Of a stretch of 64,000 nucleotides of DNA, positions 50,941-61,800 are shown piece after piece. Position 1 is the first letter of the stretch; every line of letters begins with the position of its first letter. Position numbers and translations under genes: made by a program. The notes below the pieces were generated by a model. The model was not told where the DNA came from. It was given only the letters and a program-made list of their open reading frames with translations, and did not search any database. The DNA is from Nissolia schottii (lineage: Eukaryota; Streptophyta; Magnoliopsida; Fabales; Fabaceae): NCBI GenBank assembly GCA_003254905.1, contig QANU01073111.1, positions 1,855,558-1,919,557 on the forward strand. Reading direction: 5' to 3'.

Positions 50941-51376
50941 TTTCATTTTCGTTCCAACTCTCATCGTCATCTTCAAACAGGTCATCACCTAACGCTCCAG
51001 GTTTATCAGATTGTTGGTTGGTTGGATATGAACTTCGACCAACTTGATCAACATTACGAAATCTATTGCAATCTACACTAGGAGCGACTACAAAGTCGAT
51101 AAGGAAATCAATACCAGAAATATATGCCTTCTAACTCTCGTGTAAGGCAAACATTTGTTGCATTTGCACGTTGTTGGATATTGCTACAGACACATACTTA
51201 ATCAATCCATTATAGAAAGATTGTGGAGATTTATATATGATTTTCTCCACTCTCTTTTGAAAATGAAAATAAAGCACATCATGTAGATCCGCAAATGACA
51301 TAAATGGTCAACTAACAACTAATTCTAGATCATAACCTAATATAAATTCCACACCTTCATTATTAGACTTTGCCAT
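50941..51376 (-). pseudogene. Mutator-like transposase N-terminal remnant
   Basis: Starting at a minus-strand ATG (51376), the translation has an acidic-to-hydrophobic pattern like the N-terminal region of MULE transposases: FHFQKRVEKIIYKSP, then YVSVAISNNVQMQQMFALHE. In-frame stops interrupt it twice, and an acidic DDLFEDDDESWNENE stretch follows before the LTR boundary. No DDE transposase core or zinc knuckle is seen. The assignment rests on pattern memory. Confidence 0.4.
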
Positions 51377-51869
51377 TGAACCATTATAGTAAACAAAAGC
51401 AAAAAACTTTCTCTACTCATTTTTTCGTCTCACTCTCTTTACAATTTCTCTACACATCTTTTTTACATAGTCTCCCAAACAAAAAGGAGACACGAATGAA
51501 TAACAAGAAGAAATGAGAGTGAATGGGAGAAATTTCGTTTTAGTTTTGGACGAATAGCAAATGAATGAGTCTAAGTATTTATAGAGAAAAACTTAGTATA
51601 ATTAATTATTTTCTTTTCAAAAATTGGAATAATTGAATCCGACTTTAGAATGTCAAATCATGTCAGCCATGGGGGTTAGAAATGTCAGTCATGTCAGTCT
51701 AAAATCGAAATAGCAGAATTCGATTAGAATGTCAAATCACACATCAATTATTTTTTTTTTCAAAATTTGAATTAAAAAAATTTGACTTTTAAATTGACCC
51801 ACACAAAAATAATTTTTGTAATTCAACCCTAATCATACAGTATACATAATTTTTACTCATACATAAGTG

Positions 51870-52036
51870 ATTACTAAAATAAATAAGCAAAGCAATACAA
51901 AATTTATGTCTTTTATTTTATTTATATATATCTAAAAGTGATTATAATCCATGCTATTCAAATGAGAATTTCGAACATAAATCAATTATGACCCAAGCAA
52001 TTCTATCGATAATGATGGAAAATCCAAACACACATT
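51870..52036 (+). repeat. 150-bp direct repeat, right copy, with terminal motif
   Basis: It matches 38108-38256 in the same orientation and then continues into AAATCCAAACACACATTC, which mirrors the start of the element at 37062. Confidence 0.8.
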
Positions 52037-52390
52037 CAATACCCTTGTATCCACGCATGCGTTGTCAACTAATGTAAGCAAATGTATATAAACACAAAAG
52101 TGCTTTGCACGTCTAGTCAGTTAATCTGAATCTGAATATATAGAGTGCATTTGAAGGATTTGGCTGTCTGGTATGCTGGTATTTAAATAGTTTTGACTTT
52201 CATTTAAGAACTTTGGGTTGATTCCCATCATTTCTGAACATGTTATTAACTAAGATTTTTTTTACCAATACATATTCTCTAGTGTAATTATAAAAAAAAT
52301 TAATAATATAATATATCAACATATTTAATTTAAATGGATACATTTACCAACAAAATATGTAAATGGATATATACTTTTTATTCAAGTTAT
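52037..52390. other. intergenic, no gene seen
   Basis: AT-rich spacer with nothing recognisable. Confidence 0.5.
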
Positions 52391-52815
52391 TTGAACCAGA
52401 GGGATAAGATTCGGATCCTGGAGCTCCGCGGAGAGTGCTGGTTGGCCGGGGTGGGTACCTGCAAGGACTCCGATACCTAAGTCAGAAAATGTTCGAGATG
52501 TTTGTTGAAAAGTGGGGGTGTTGAGACTGAGAGCATACCTGGCGTGTTGACCTTATATAAATACCTGGATGATACCTGAGATTTCCTCAGTCCGCGGATA
52601 TCTTTACTATTCTGTCTCTGGGGATCGTGGCGTGATGTTCACTGGGGGGAGTCCATCTCGGGGCGTGATGGTAGTTAAGTCGTTTGGGGCCGACTTGGGT
52701 TGTGCTGGCTTTACTGTGTCGTTCCTCAGTCTCTCGCGTCCTCTAGTTCGGCTGCGTAGTGGGCCAAAGGTGGATGCTTCGTGGAATGGGCCTTCAAGGC
52801 CCAGTCCGTAACATT
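52391..52815 (+). mobile_element. GC-rich LTR fragment
   Basis: An island with higher GC than its surroundings. It has the phrases GGAGCTCCGCGGAGAGTGCT and GTACCTGCAAGGACTCCGA followed by a TATA box CTTATATAAATACC (about 52553), and ends GGCCCAGTCCGTAACA. This is the layout of a plant gypsy LTR. The 80-codon frame inside is not convincing. The left boundary and target duplication could not be found. Confidence 0.5.
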
Positions 52816-54651
52816 ATTAATGTATAATAATAACTAAAAGAACAACTCTACAAAGGGAAACAACTATATTTACTGTAGTGTTTTAAATTTGTAATTATAC
52901 TTCATATAATATTATATACGACGGAAAGAGTCACATATTATAGTTGAAAATATATGTGAAATATGCCAATACCAGATGAGTATAACATATTATGGCATGT
53001 TTGACATGTAATATTAGGTTGAATTAGATAAGCTTATCCAATCAACTTTTGCTTTATTTAGTATTTGATGCACATAGTAGATTAAATAAGTTAATTTAGT
53101 AAAGACTCTTTATCCATCATTTTAATAGATAAATTAATTTAGCCTATTTGTAAAATTAGACTTGATAAAAATATAATGAATAAGAAATAATAATAGTAAT
53201 AATATTAATCAAAATAATAATAACATTGATAATAATAATTATAACAATAAAATAATAATATTAATAACAATTAAAAAAAACATACTTATGCTATCAACCA
53301 TTATCCTATGTCATATCAAATACTATATTTAAATTTAATTAGGTATTATTCTATCTACATTTATTTTATCAATTCTTATCATATTCATATCTAATATTAT
53401 CTTTTTGGTCCTTATCCTATCTAGCATACCAAAAATCCTTATAAAATGTGTGCTTGGTGTCACTGTTAATCATGGGTTTTCTTTTTTACTTTTTTCTTTA
53501 TGAAACTAATCACCACGATATTAAACAATATCATTGGAAATTAAACAATATTATTGGAAATTAAACAATATTTATTGGATGTTAATATTCCAAACAAGGC
53601 GACCAGCAATAAAAGTAATGAAAAGTATGATTCTTTTATTATAAATCTTTGAACGAGATACTTTGCATGTGAGGAAGTTGAAAAATAAACAAAGGCAGAT
53701 TCATAAAGAGCCTCTCTGACAGGTCTTGGAATTCAATTATTTGCTTTAGAACATAAAAATAGCATAAAATTAAAATGACACATTTAATTCTTTCATTTTG
53801 TTTCAAAGTAAATCAAATTTATTTGAGTTGAATTTGCGAGTCAATTTTTATGATCTTCTACATAAAATGAGAAAAACCAAAAATACCCTTCACTCACTCC
53901 CTCTTCCTCCTCACTATTTCGCTCCTCTTTCTCTTATCTCTCGTTGCATCTCTGCGAGCTCCCACTCTCCATGAGGTAACATACACACATCCTCCTTTCC
54001 CAAATCCATGAAAATGATTCTATTTTATTTCTGAGCATTATGATTTCTGTCTTTTTTAGTTTTTTCGTATGAGGTGCAAAACAATTTTGTTGTTTTGAGA
54101 GCATCTAAAATTTTCTAGCTACAATCAATTAACTAGCCTCCTTATATTTAATAGAGTACAGAACATTGATCTCATTTTATAAACAATGCCTAAGATGTAA
54201 TAATTGAAAAATGAAAAACAATCAAATATTTTAAGAGACAAATTTTGCATATAGCATATTATTATTACATGGATTCCATATCACAAAGTGACATGACTGT
54301 ACATTTAGGACAAAAATGATTAGGAATAGTTAAAGGCTTTGGCTTTTCTTCACAGTACTTTAGCCTGTGCGACTTTACTCCTTATTCCTGAGGACAATAG
54401 CTAAAGAATGATATAAAGTAAGAAATGGCTCACTGTTTTTTTGCTAATACATGCATACTTCATCTTTAATTCTTTATGTGAAGGAGAAAAAAACTCATAA
54501 AGATTTGAGTTCTCAATGTGTCGCAGTAGCCCATTATAATTACAAAATAGCCCTTTTGGAGAGTTCTAGTGTTGCACAAATGACAAGGAAAACTGGAGGA
54601 GAAATCGAAAAATTATTATCAAAATACATAAACCGCATATTATTATCAATT
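52816..54651. other. intergenic with a small tandem repeat
   Basis: AT-rich spacer. At about 53520-53577 the phrase AAATTAAACAATATTATTGG recurs three times in tandem with small changes. A CT-rich stretch at 53880-53970 resembles a plant leader but leads into no gene. Confidence 0.5.
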
Positions 54652-54690
54652 GCTGTCATAGCTTAGTTGGTTAGAGCACCCGTTTAGTAA
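54652..54690 (+). tRNA. 5' half of a tRNA-Thr(AGT) gene, truncated after the anticodon loop
   Basis: The 39 bases fit a tRNA 5' half: a seven-base acceptor strand (GCTGTCA), TA, the D arm GCTTAGTTGGTTAGAGC, a CCCGT anticodon stem and a TTAGTAA loop with anticodon AGT. At that point the match ends and a repeat unit (CATTGGTTTTAA) begins. There is no 3' half, so it cannot make a tRNA. Plant tRNA-Thr(AGT) genes share almost this whole stretch. Confidence 0.75.
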
Positions 54691-56600
54691 CCATTGGTTT
54701 TAAGTTATTGCACATCTACCAACGGGGATTGATCCAAGTAGTAAGCGGCTTGATATTACTTAAGCAAGGTCCTGAGTTCGAGATCTTGTCTACCCAGTTA
54801 TCTCTGCTGAGAGACTCACCCGCCATAACCAGGTGCGCGACCCGGGTCGACCCGGGTTAGTCAAGGTTAAGCCTTGGATATCGGGCAGACAACCTAAAAA
54901 AAAGTTATTGCACATCTTTTATTAGTATAATTGGTTTTAAATTATTCACGTCTTTTATTACTATAATGTCCTTGACAAAACATATTACATGTAAGATTCG
55001 GTGTAATTTTATTAAAACTCAAGAAAAGTCATCGTAATTTATCATTTACCTTTTGAGTTAAATATGTTTTAAGTTTGTCATAAATTTTGAATTTTTTGTT
55101 TTACCTCTAATAATTTTTTTTGCTAAAAATTGTTGCTTAACCCAATTGTTGCTTTCTTTAATTACTTAGTTTTTGCACATATTTTTAAATTCATTTCATA
55201 CATTTTAGGATAGTTTTAGGTGTTTGACCACTAGTTTTTAGGAATAAAGACCTCATGGAGAAGATTGAGTAAAAATGACTATTTTAAAGTGCTGAAATGT
55301 TTTCAATCTTACTTTACTACTAGGATTTATTCTTGAAGATGGACGATTTTCGAATCGCCTCCAACTACAAAGTTTAATGAAAGCATTGATTTAAAATTAT
55401 TGCACATCTTTTATTACTATAATGTCCCTGTCAAAACATATTGCACGTTAGACTTGCCAAACCAACTCTCTTGGCATTTTTGAGTTTTGACTGCTTATGA
55501 GGCATTTAACTGTTGAGGTTAGTGTGAGACAGTCAAATAGATGGGTGGTGAGTATAATTTCATTAAACATCAAGAAAAGTCAACGTAATTTACCATTTAC
55601 CTTTTAGTTAAATATGTTTATAGTTCATCAAAAATTTTGAATTTTGTGTTTTACCTCTCATAATTTTTTTTGCTAAAAATCATCCCTCATAATTGTTGTT
55701 TAACCCAATTTTTACTTTCTTTGCTTAGTTTTTGCATATAGTTTTGAAATCATTTCATGCATTTTAGGATAATTTTAGGTGTTTGATCTCTAGTTTTCAG
55801 GAATAAGAACCTTAGGGAGAAGGTTGAGTAAAAATGACTAATTTAAAGTGCTGAAATGGCTTTAATCTTACTTTGTTACTAGGATTTCACCTTGAAGATA
55901 GACAATTTTCGAATCGGCTCCAACTACAAGGTTTAATGAAAGCATTGGTTTTAAATTATTGCACATCTTTTATTACTATAATGTCCTTGTCAAAACGTGT
56001 TGCACGTAAGACTCGCCTAACCAACTCTTAGCATTTTCGATTGCTTATGTGGCAGTTAATTGCTAACATGGCAATTAACTGTTGAGGTTAGTATAAGACA
56101 GTCAAATAGAGGGGTGCTGACTGTAATTTCATTAAACCTCAAGAAAAGTCAATGTAATTTACCCTCTACCTTTTGCGTTAAATATGTTTTTAGTTCGTCA
56201 TAAATTTTGAATTTTGTGTTTTACTTCTCATAATTTTTTTGCTAAAAATTGTCGTTCATAATTTTTCTTGTAAGGTTTTAGTCCCTTTTATCATGTTAAA
56301 CCATTAACTGCTAACAATTAACTTAGTCACATGGCAGGTTATGTGACACGTTTAACCCAATTGTTGCTTTCTTTGCTTAGTTTTTGCATATAGTTTTAAG
56401 ATCATTTCATGCATTTTAGGATAGTTTTAGGTGTTTGATCACTAGTTTTCAAGAATAAGGACCTCAGGGAGAAGATTAAGTAAAAATGACTACTTTAATG
56501 TGTTGAAATGGTTTCCATCTTACTTTGTTATTGGGATTTCACCTTGAAGATGGATGATTTTCAAATTGGCTCTAACTACAAAGTTGAATATCTTCTTAGC
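54691..56600 (+). repeat. tandem array of three units, about 0.45-0.65 kb each
   Basis: The phrase TATTACTATAATGTCC recurs at about 54956, 55412 and 55970, and the phrase AACTACAA(A/G)GTT with its surroundings at about 55363, 55919 and 56573. Each unit also holds AACTCAAGAAAAGTC-like, TTTTAGGTGTTTGA and GAGTAAAAATGACTA stretches. The third unit has extra DNA around GCTAACATGGCAATTAACTG. The first is interrupted by a SINE. The array looks like the repeated U3 part of the LTR-like block that follows. Confidence 0.8.
54702..54917 (+). mobile_element. tRNA-derived SINE, copy 2, with 16-bp target duplication
   Basis: The element (54718-54901) is flanked by AAGTTATTGCACATCT at 54702-54717 and 54902-54917. 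Box A-like GATCCAAGTAGTAAGCGGC and box B-like GAGTTCGAGATC lie at the expected spacing. A GC-rich palindromic GACCCGGGTCGACCCGGGTT follows, and the end is GGGCAGACAACCT plus an A-tail. It is 184 bp, the same family as 34717-34874. It inserted into the first unit of the tandem array and is therefore younger than it. Confidence 0.92.
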
Positions 56601-57760
56601 TTTAATTGGATACTTAAATTGCTTCATTCGGACTTTTATAACAAAAGTTATTGCATTTTTACCATCACAATGCAAATCAATAAGCACTACTTGAGTAGTG
56701 CAGTGGCAAAAGCTCCAAAACTGAATTTTTAAGAGCACAACTCGAGTACTGCTTGCACTACTTGACTACTGCAGCAAAAATCTGTAGAAAAACCAGAAAA
56801 ATCATAAACCCCTTTTCGTAATTTTGGACTGCGGGCAATAAATACAAACTTAAAACACGTTTAGAAAAAATAGGGATTCTTCATTTTTCCAAGAGCGAAG
56901 GCAATCCTAGGAGAGCTCCCAGGTGCGAAGACAAAGACTTCAGGGTGTGACACGATGAGGGAGAGATTCCAATTTGTCCCCAAGTCAAGTCTCTGCCGTT
57001 GTCTCTCCATGGAATCCTTATTTTCTGGTTTCATTTTCTTTTCTTCATCTTCCATTATGAACTAAGTCCCTACTAGGGCATTGGTGTAACCGTTTGTTTG
57101 ATGATGTTATCATAAAACCTTTTTGTTATTCAATTTTTATATTGATGTTAATTAAGTTTCTATGAGTTGTTCTTAATGCTTTTGATTAACTAGTCATTAA
57201 TTGACAGAATTATTGTCTTGCATGAATTTGAGAAAAGGAATGCAAGAGCGCTCTGTTATAAAAAGCGTAGGTTGAACGACAATCTGAGATGAGCTAGCAC
57301 AACCTATGTCGTCATGTCTGGGGAATTCACAAATCATTCATGCTTTTAATAGATTAGGTTACGCAAAGAGATTGGACAGTCACTCTAGTTAAAGATAATC
57401 GTTCGATCTCAAGAGAGGTTTGTGATCAGGATAAAAACCCCAACTATTAGTTCATTAGATTAATAATTGAATAATGGTTTTGGGATAATTGTGTGTTTGT
57501 CTATGGACATGTTTGAGTCTAGAGTAGGTGAAGTCAATTGCCGTAGTATCCATCTCCATAACCTTTTCCACATTCTATTTAATTGTTATTTTTCCTTTTT
57601 ATATATTTTTTTCCAAAACTCTTCCAATCAATTTAATTGAGTTGTTTGTTAATTAAAATCTAGTGTAATATTATCCTCGTGGGTTCAACAACCCGTGTTT
57701 TAATATTCACTCTTATTACTTGTACGGACTAGTGCACTTGCTAGTATGTGAAATTCGCAT
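56601..57760 (+). mobile_element. LTR-like block, probable Athila/Tat-type gypsy
   Basis: A TATA-like GGGCAATAAATACAAACT at about 56832, a long CT-poor transcribed-like stretch, and the closing phrases TCCTCGTGGGTTCAACAACC and TAGTGCACTTGCTAGTATG are what I expect near the 3' end of Athila/Tat or Ogre-type LTRs. Together with the tandem array before it, this could be one LTR of about 3 kb. No internal region, polypurine tract or primer site was found, so the limits are uncertain. Confidence 0.4.
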
Positions 57761-58600
57761 CACTCCTATCTTATGTTGCTCTCATCGTACCCTTGTTGTC
57801 TTCTTATTCTTCTTCTTCACTATAGCTCTGTGAGCTGCCATTGTTAGCAAGGCGACCTCACCCACGCGTCATCACCTGTTTCTCTCCTCCCCCTCTCTCA
57901 AACCTTTGTCACGTGGTAAATTTAACTGTCACGTCACTAGTTAATGGCTTAACATGACAACATAGACTAAAATGTCTTGTTAGTCATTAATTGCCACATC
58001 AACAGCCAAAAACGCCAATAGAGTTAGCGATTTCAAGATAAAAATGCCAAGACAGTTGGTGATTTCAAGCCGAAAACGTTAAGAAAGTTGACAATTTCAA
58101 CCCGAAAATACCAAAAGAGTTGGCGATTTCAAGCCAAAAATGCCAACCAGTTTGATGCCACGCCTTTGTCCAAAACCGGTGCAATTTTACAATATATTTT
58201 AAAACAATAGTATTTTAGTAATAAATTTTAAAAACAAGGACATTGTAATACAAAGTTTGAAAGGGAAAAGGGAGGGTCACACAGGTCTTTTTCTTATTTT
58301 TTTAATTTTTTTAATATTAAATTTGATGGCGTGAAATTAATTTGATGTCAAATTTTAATGTTTTAAAATTAAATTAACGTGAAAATTTTTGTCAAGAATA
58401 GATTGATATTAAATTAAAAATGTTAGAACTAATTTAAATATTTTCTATTTTAACATGAGGTCTTGCTAGCAAGTGACAGTGTAAATACATTAAAATTAAT
58501 TTCCAAATAATTACTTCATTTATTAAAAGAAAGATTGAATTTACCAAAAAATAAAAGGTTGAAGCTTGCGATAGTCGTCTACAAGGTTCCATTATCCCTT
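57761..58600. other. spacer upstream of CLPB4
   Basis: A CT-rich block near 57780-57910, then the 32-bp tandem repeat listed separately, then AT-rich DNA. No gene is seen. Confidence 0.5.
58008..58151 (+). repeat. tandem repeat of about 32 bp, four and a half units
   Basis: Units start at about 58008, 58040, 58073, 58105 and 58136. Each follows the pattern AAAAATGCCAA, a short variable part, AGTTGGTGATTTCAAGCC, with several substitutions between copies. Confidence 0.85.
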
Positions 58601-58607
58601 CCCCAAG

Positions 58608-58617
58608 CTTCCAGAAG
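58608..58617 (+). promoter_or_regulatory. heat-shock element candidate (CTTCCAGAAG)
   Basis: The sequence contains TTC-CA-GAA, the nTTCnnGAAn unit bound by heat-shock factors, about 190 bp before the CLPB4 ATG. Only one clear pair is seen and functional elements usually have three units, so this is suggestive. Induction of mitochondrial ClpB by heat is known in Arabidopsis. Confidence 0.35.
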
Positions 58618-58766
58618 CATTTTTCTCTCAAAATTTATTGCAACATCCGAACACCCCCCCCCCCTCTCTTTCACTCGGTATATTAGTTCGCAGCAAGCAT
58701 TTTTCTCTCAATTTTTTTGCAAGAACCAAACAATACCCTCACTCACACACCGTATATTAATTCGCA
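58613..58766 (+). repeat. tandem duplication of about 77 bp in the CLPB4 promoter or leader
   Basis: Both units contain AAGCATTTTTCTCTCA, then TTGCAA, a CT/C-rich stretch (including C12 in the first), and TATATTAGTTCGCA or TATATTAATTCGCA. The first unit spans about 58613-58692 and the second about 58693-58766. Confidence 0.75.
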
Positions 58767-58804
58767 TCTCAACCCAACAATAACAATACCTGAGCTCCTA
58801 GTAG

Positions 58805-61800
58805 ATGGCAACTAGAAGAACTCCAAAACTAACCAAACCCCTTCTCACGGTAGTAACCACTTCTAGGATCTCTCGCAACCCGCTCTCTCGTTTTTGCTCT
58901 GCCCCGATCACTCATGTCTCTGCTACAGAACCTTCTAGAACTCATTCCCTTCTTCAGCCTCGGACCGCCACATCCACCAGTGTGGCGTCCGCCAATTTCG
59001 TCTCCCACTCTTTCACTCGCAGGTTCCACGCCTCTAATCCATCATTATGTTCTGCAGCAAGTTCTCAGGTCTCTCCGATTCCCCCTTAATTTTAATCAAT
59101 TATCAATTCACAGTGTATTTTTCTTAATGCGACCTTTGATCAATTTATGATTTCAAATGTGAGTCCATGGATGAACGTGAAAGTTCAGTTTTGGGGAATG
59201 CTGTTGAAATTACGTAAAGATGTGGATTATTAGAATACTATAAAGAGTTTGTTGCTTATAACTGAAAAACGATTGTAAGGATGAAGAGTTTAGCGCTAGC
59301 AACTTGAAGAGTAGATTTTAAAAAAATTCAGTTAACTAATGCGTTATCTATATTTAATCAGATAGCCCAGACAGAATTTACAGAAATGGCATGGGGGGGT
59401 ATCATTGGTGCTGTTGATGCGGCAAGAGTGAGTAAACAGCAAGTGGTGGAAACTGAGCACTTAATGAAGGCGCTGTTGGAGCAAAAGGATGGCTTGGCTC
59501 GAAGGATATTTACTAAGGCAGGATTGGACAACACGTCGGTTCTACAGGCTGTTGATGACTTCATAGCTCAGCAACCTAAGGTGTGACTTTCGGGTGATGG
59601 ATTTCTATTTGGTATTTTGGACAATTCTCGTTGCTCACCTGCTGGTTTCATTTGGCAGGTTACAGGCGACACGTCTGGCCCTGTAGTGGGATCACATCTT
59701 GGCTCCCTCTTGGACAACGCTCGGAGGCACAAGAAAGAAATGGGGGACGAATATGTATCTGTGGAGCATTTTCTCCTAGCATTTAGTTCGGATAGGAGGT
59801 TTGGCCAACAGTTGTTCAAGAATCTTCAGCTTAGCGAGAAGGCTTTGAAGGATGCAATACAAGCTGTTCGAGGAAGTCAAAGAGTGACCGATCAAAGTAC
59901 AACTTTATATTTTGAGATTTTGCTTTTTTGTGAGAAAGCTGNAGATCCTCGCATGACATTTATCTTTTTTGATCGACCAAAGTGTGCATTGTTTTGTCAG
60001 AAAAGGATGGTTTGATTACTATGGACCTTTTGTACTCTGTTCTACTTTCTGACATGAGTTTATAGCCATCTGCCTTTATGAAAATTAGTCAAGATCTTGA
60101 ATCAAGTAAAAACCTTGAACTCGAAACATGTACTGATTTTTTTTCATATATCCTGATCTTGTTTAATTGCAATGAGATCAGTACATGTGTGTGCATATAT
60201 GTCATAAGCATTGAACGTGTTTTTGGACATGTACTTTTTAAACAAGACAGCTTGTTCCAACAATATTGAGAAAGTGCAATACTTCTAATACCTGTAGTGT
60301 TGATTCAGAGTAATGGGCTTATATTTTTAATGCTGACCTATACGGTCCTTTGTTCTACATGTTGTTTCCTATCATTTGATTGTAATTTCTCATTGTGTTG
60401 CAGATTAGCTCAACGTATAGTCCGTGGAGATGTTCCAGAACCATTGATGAACCGGAAGGTTGAACTCCTATTGTCTCTTTGGTATTAGTTAATAGTATCA
60501 CATGAATTCAGTTGTTTTGTGTAAGAGTTGTGTAAAAGCTCTAATTAAGCAGCAACTGTATCACCATGTTGATGTGTTGTATTGTCCTGGAACACAAACT
60601 ATTTTTCTAACATGGAAATTTCATTGAAAAGTATGAAGTGTATTTTGTTTAATTTGGCATTAAACTTCCGCTTTTGTTCTTGGGGCTTTGTAGTTGATCT
60701 CCCTTGATATGGGTTCATTGCTTGCTGGTGCCAAGTATCGTGGGGATTTTGAAGAAAGGTTGAAAGCTGTCCTTAAGGAAGTTACTGCATCAAACGGACA
60801 AATCATTTTGTTTATTGATGAAATTCATACTGTTGTTGGTGCAGGTTAGTACCTTGCTGTTGTTGCTCAAGACTTATAATCTTAATATTTAGTGCCCTGC
60901 ACCCTCTTTTGTCAGCCTTGAAAATCAGTAATGCTTGGTATCTATTCTTGGTTATAATCAATAACTAGGGAACTCATTGGTTGCTTCAGTCAAAGCAACT
61001 GTTAAACAATAGTATAATACTAACTAGAGCAAGTAATTAGTTATGAATCATACTGTATATAACTGATCTTTTAATTGGTTGAATACCAAGATTTGTGTAA
61101 GTTTTTGCATGCCTATTTGATCATTTTCACTTTTAACCTGCTTGCAGTGGAATTTTGATTCATTTTAACCAGCTTGTAGTGGCATTTTCCTTTGCATCCG
61201 CCCTAGTTTTGTTCTGCAACTTAGCCAATTAGTAATATGTTTTTTGGTCATTGGTTTACTAACAGGCGCTACAAGTGGTGCAATGGATGCTGGGAACTTG
61301 TTGAAGCCAATGCTTGGACGAGGTGAACTTCGATGTATAGGAGCAACTACATTGAATGAGTATAGAAAATACATTGAGAAGGATCCTGCACTTGAGCGTA
61401 GATTTCAACAAGTGTTTTGTTGTCAACCATCTGTTGAAGATACAATATCCATTCTTCGTGGGTTGCGTGAACGCTATGAGTTGCATCATGGTGTCAAAAT
61501 ATCAGATAGTGCACTTGTTTCAGCGGCAGTTCTTGCAGATCGATATATAACAGAACGCTTCCTACCTGACAAAGGTAAGTTGTGACTATAGCACTTAATT
61601 GACAACAGTTGATTCATCATACCATTTTATTTTCAAAATTAGTATCTTGGAAAATTTTAGTCCTAATTAGAAATGAGTGAAATTTTCCTTTTGAAAAGAA
61701 AACTCTCTCTCTCTCTCTCTCTCTCTCTAAACCTTCAAATTCTTTTGGTTTTTGTATTTATTTTAGAGGTCATCAGCTTTGAAACATCTATTGCTTCCAA

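Noticed and set aside
52569..52811. 80-codon frame in the GC-rich island
   Set aside because: The island has the structure of an LTR and the frame has no recognised domain.
54652..54720. Complete tRNA gene
   Set aside because: The 3' half, T arm and acceptor complement are absent; the sequence switches to a repeat after the anticodon loop.
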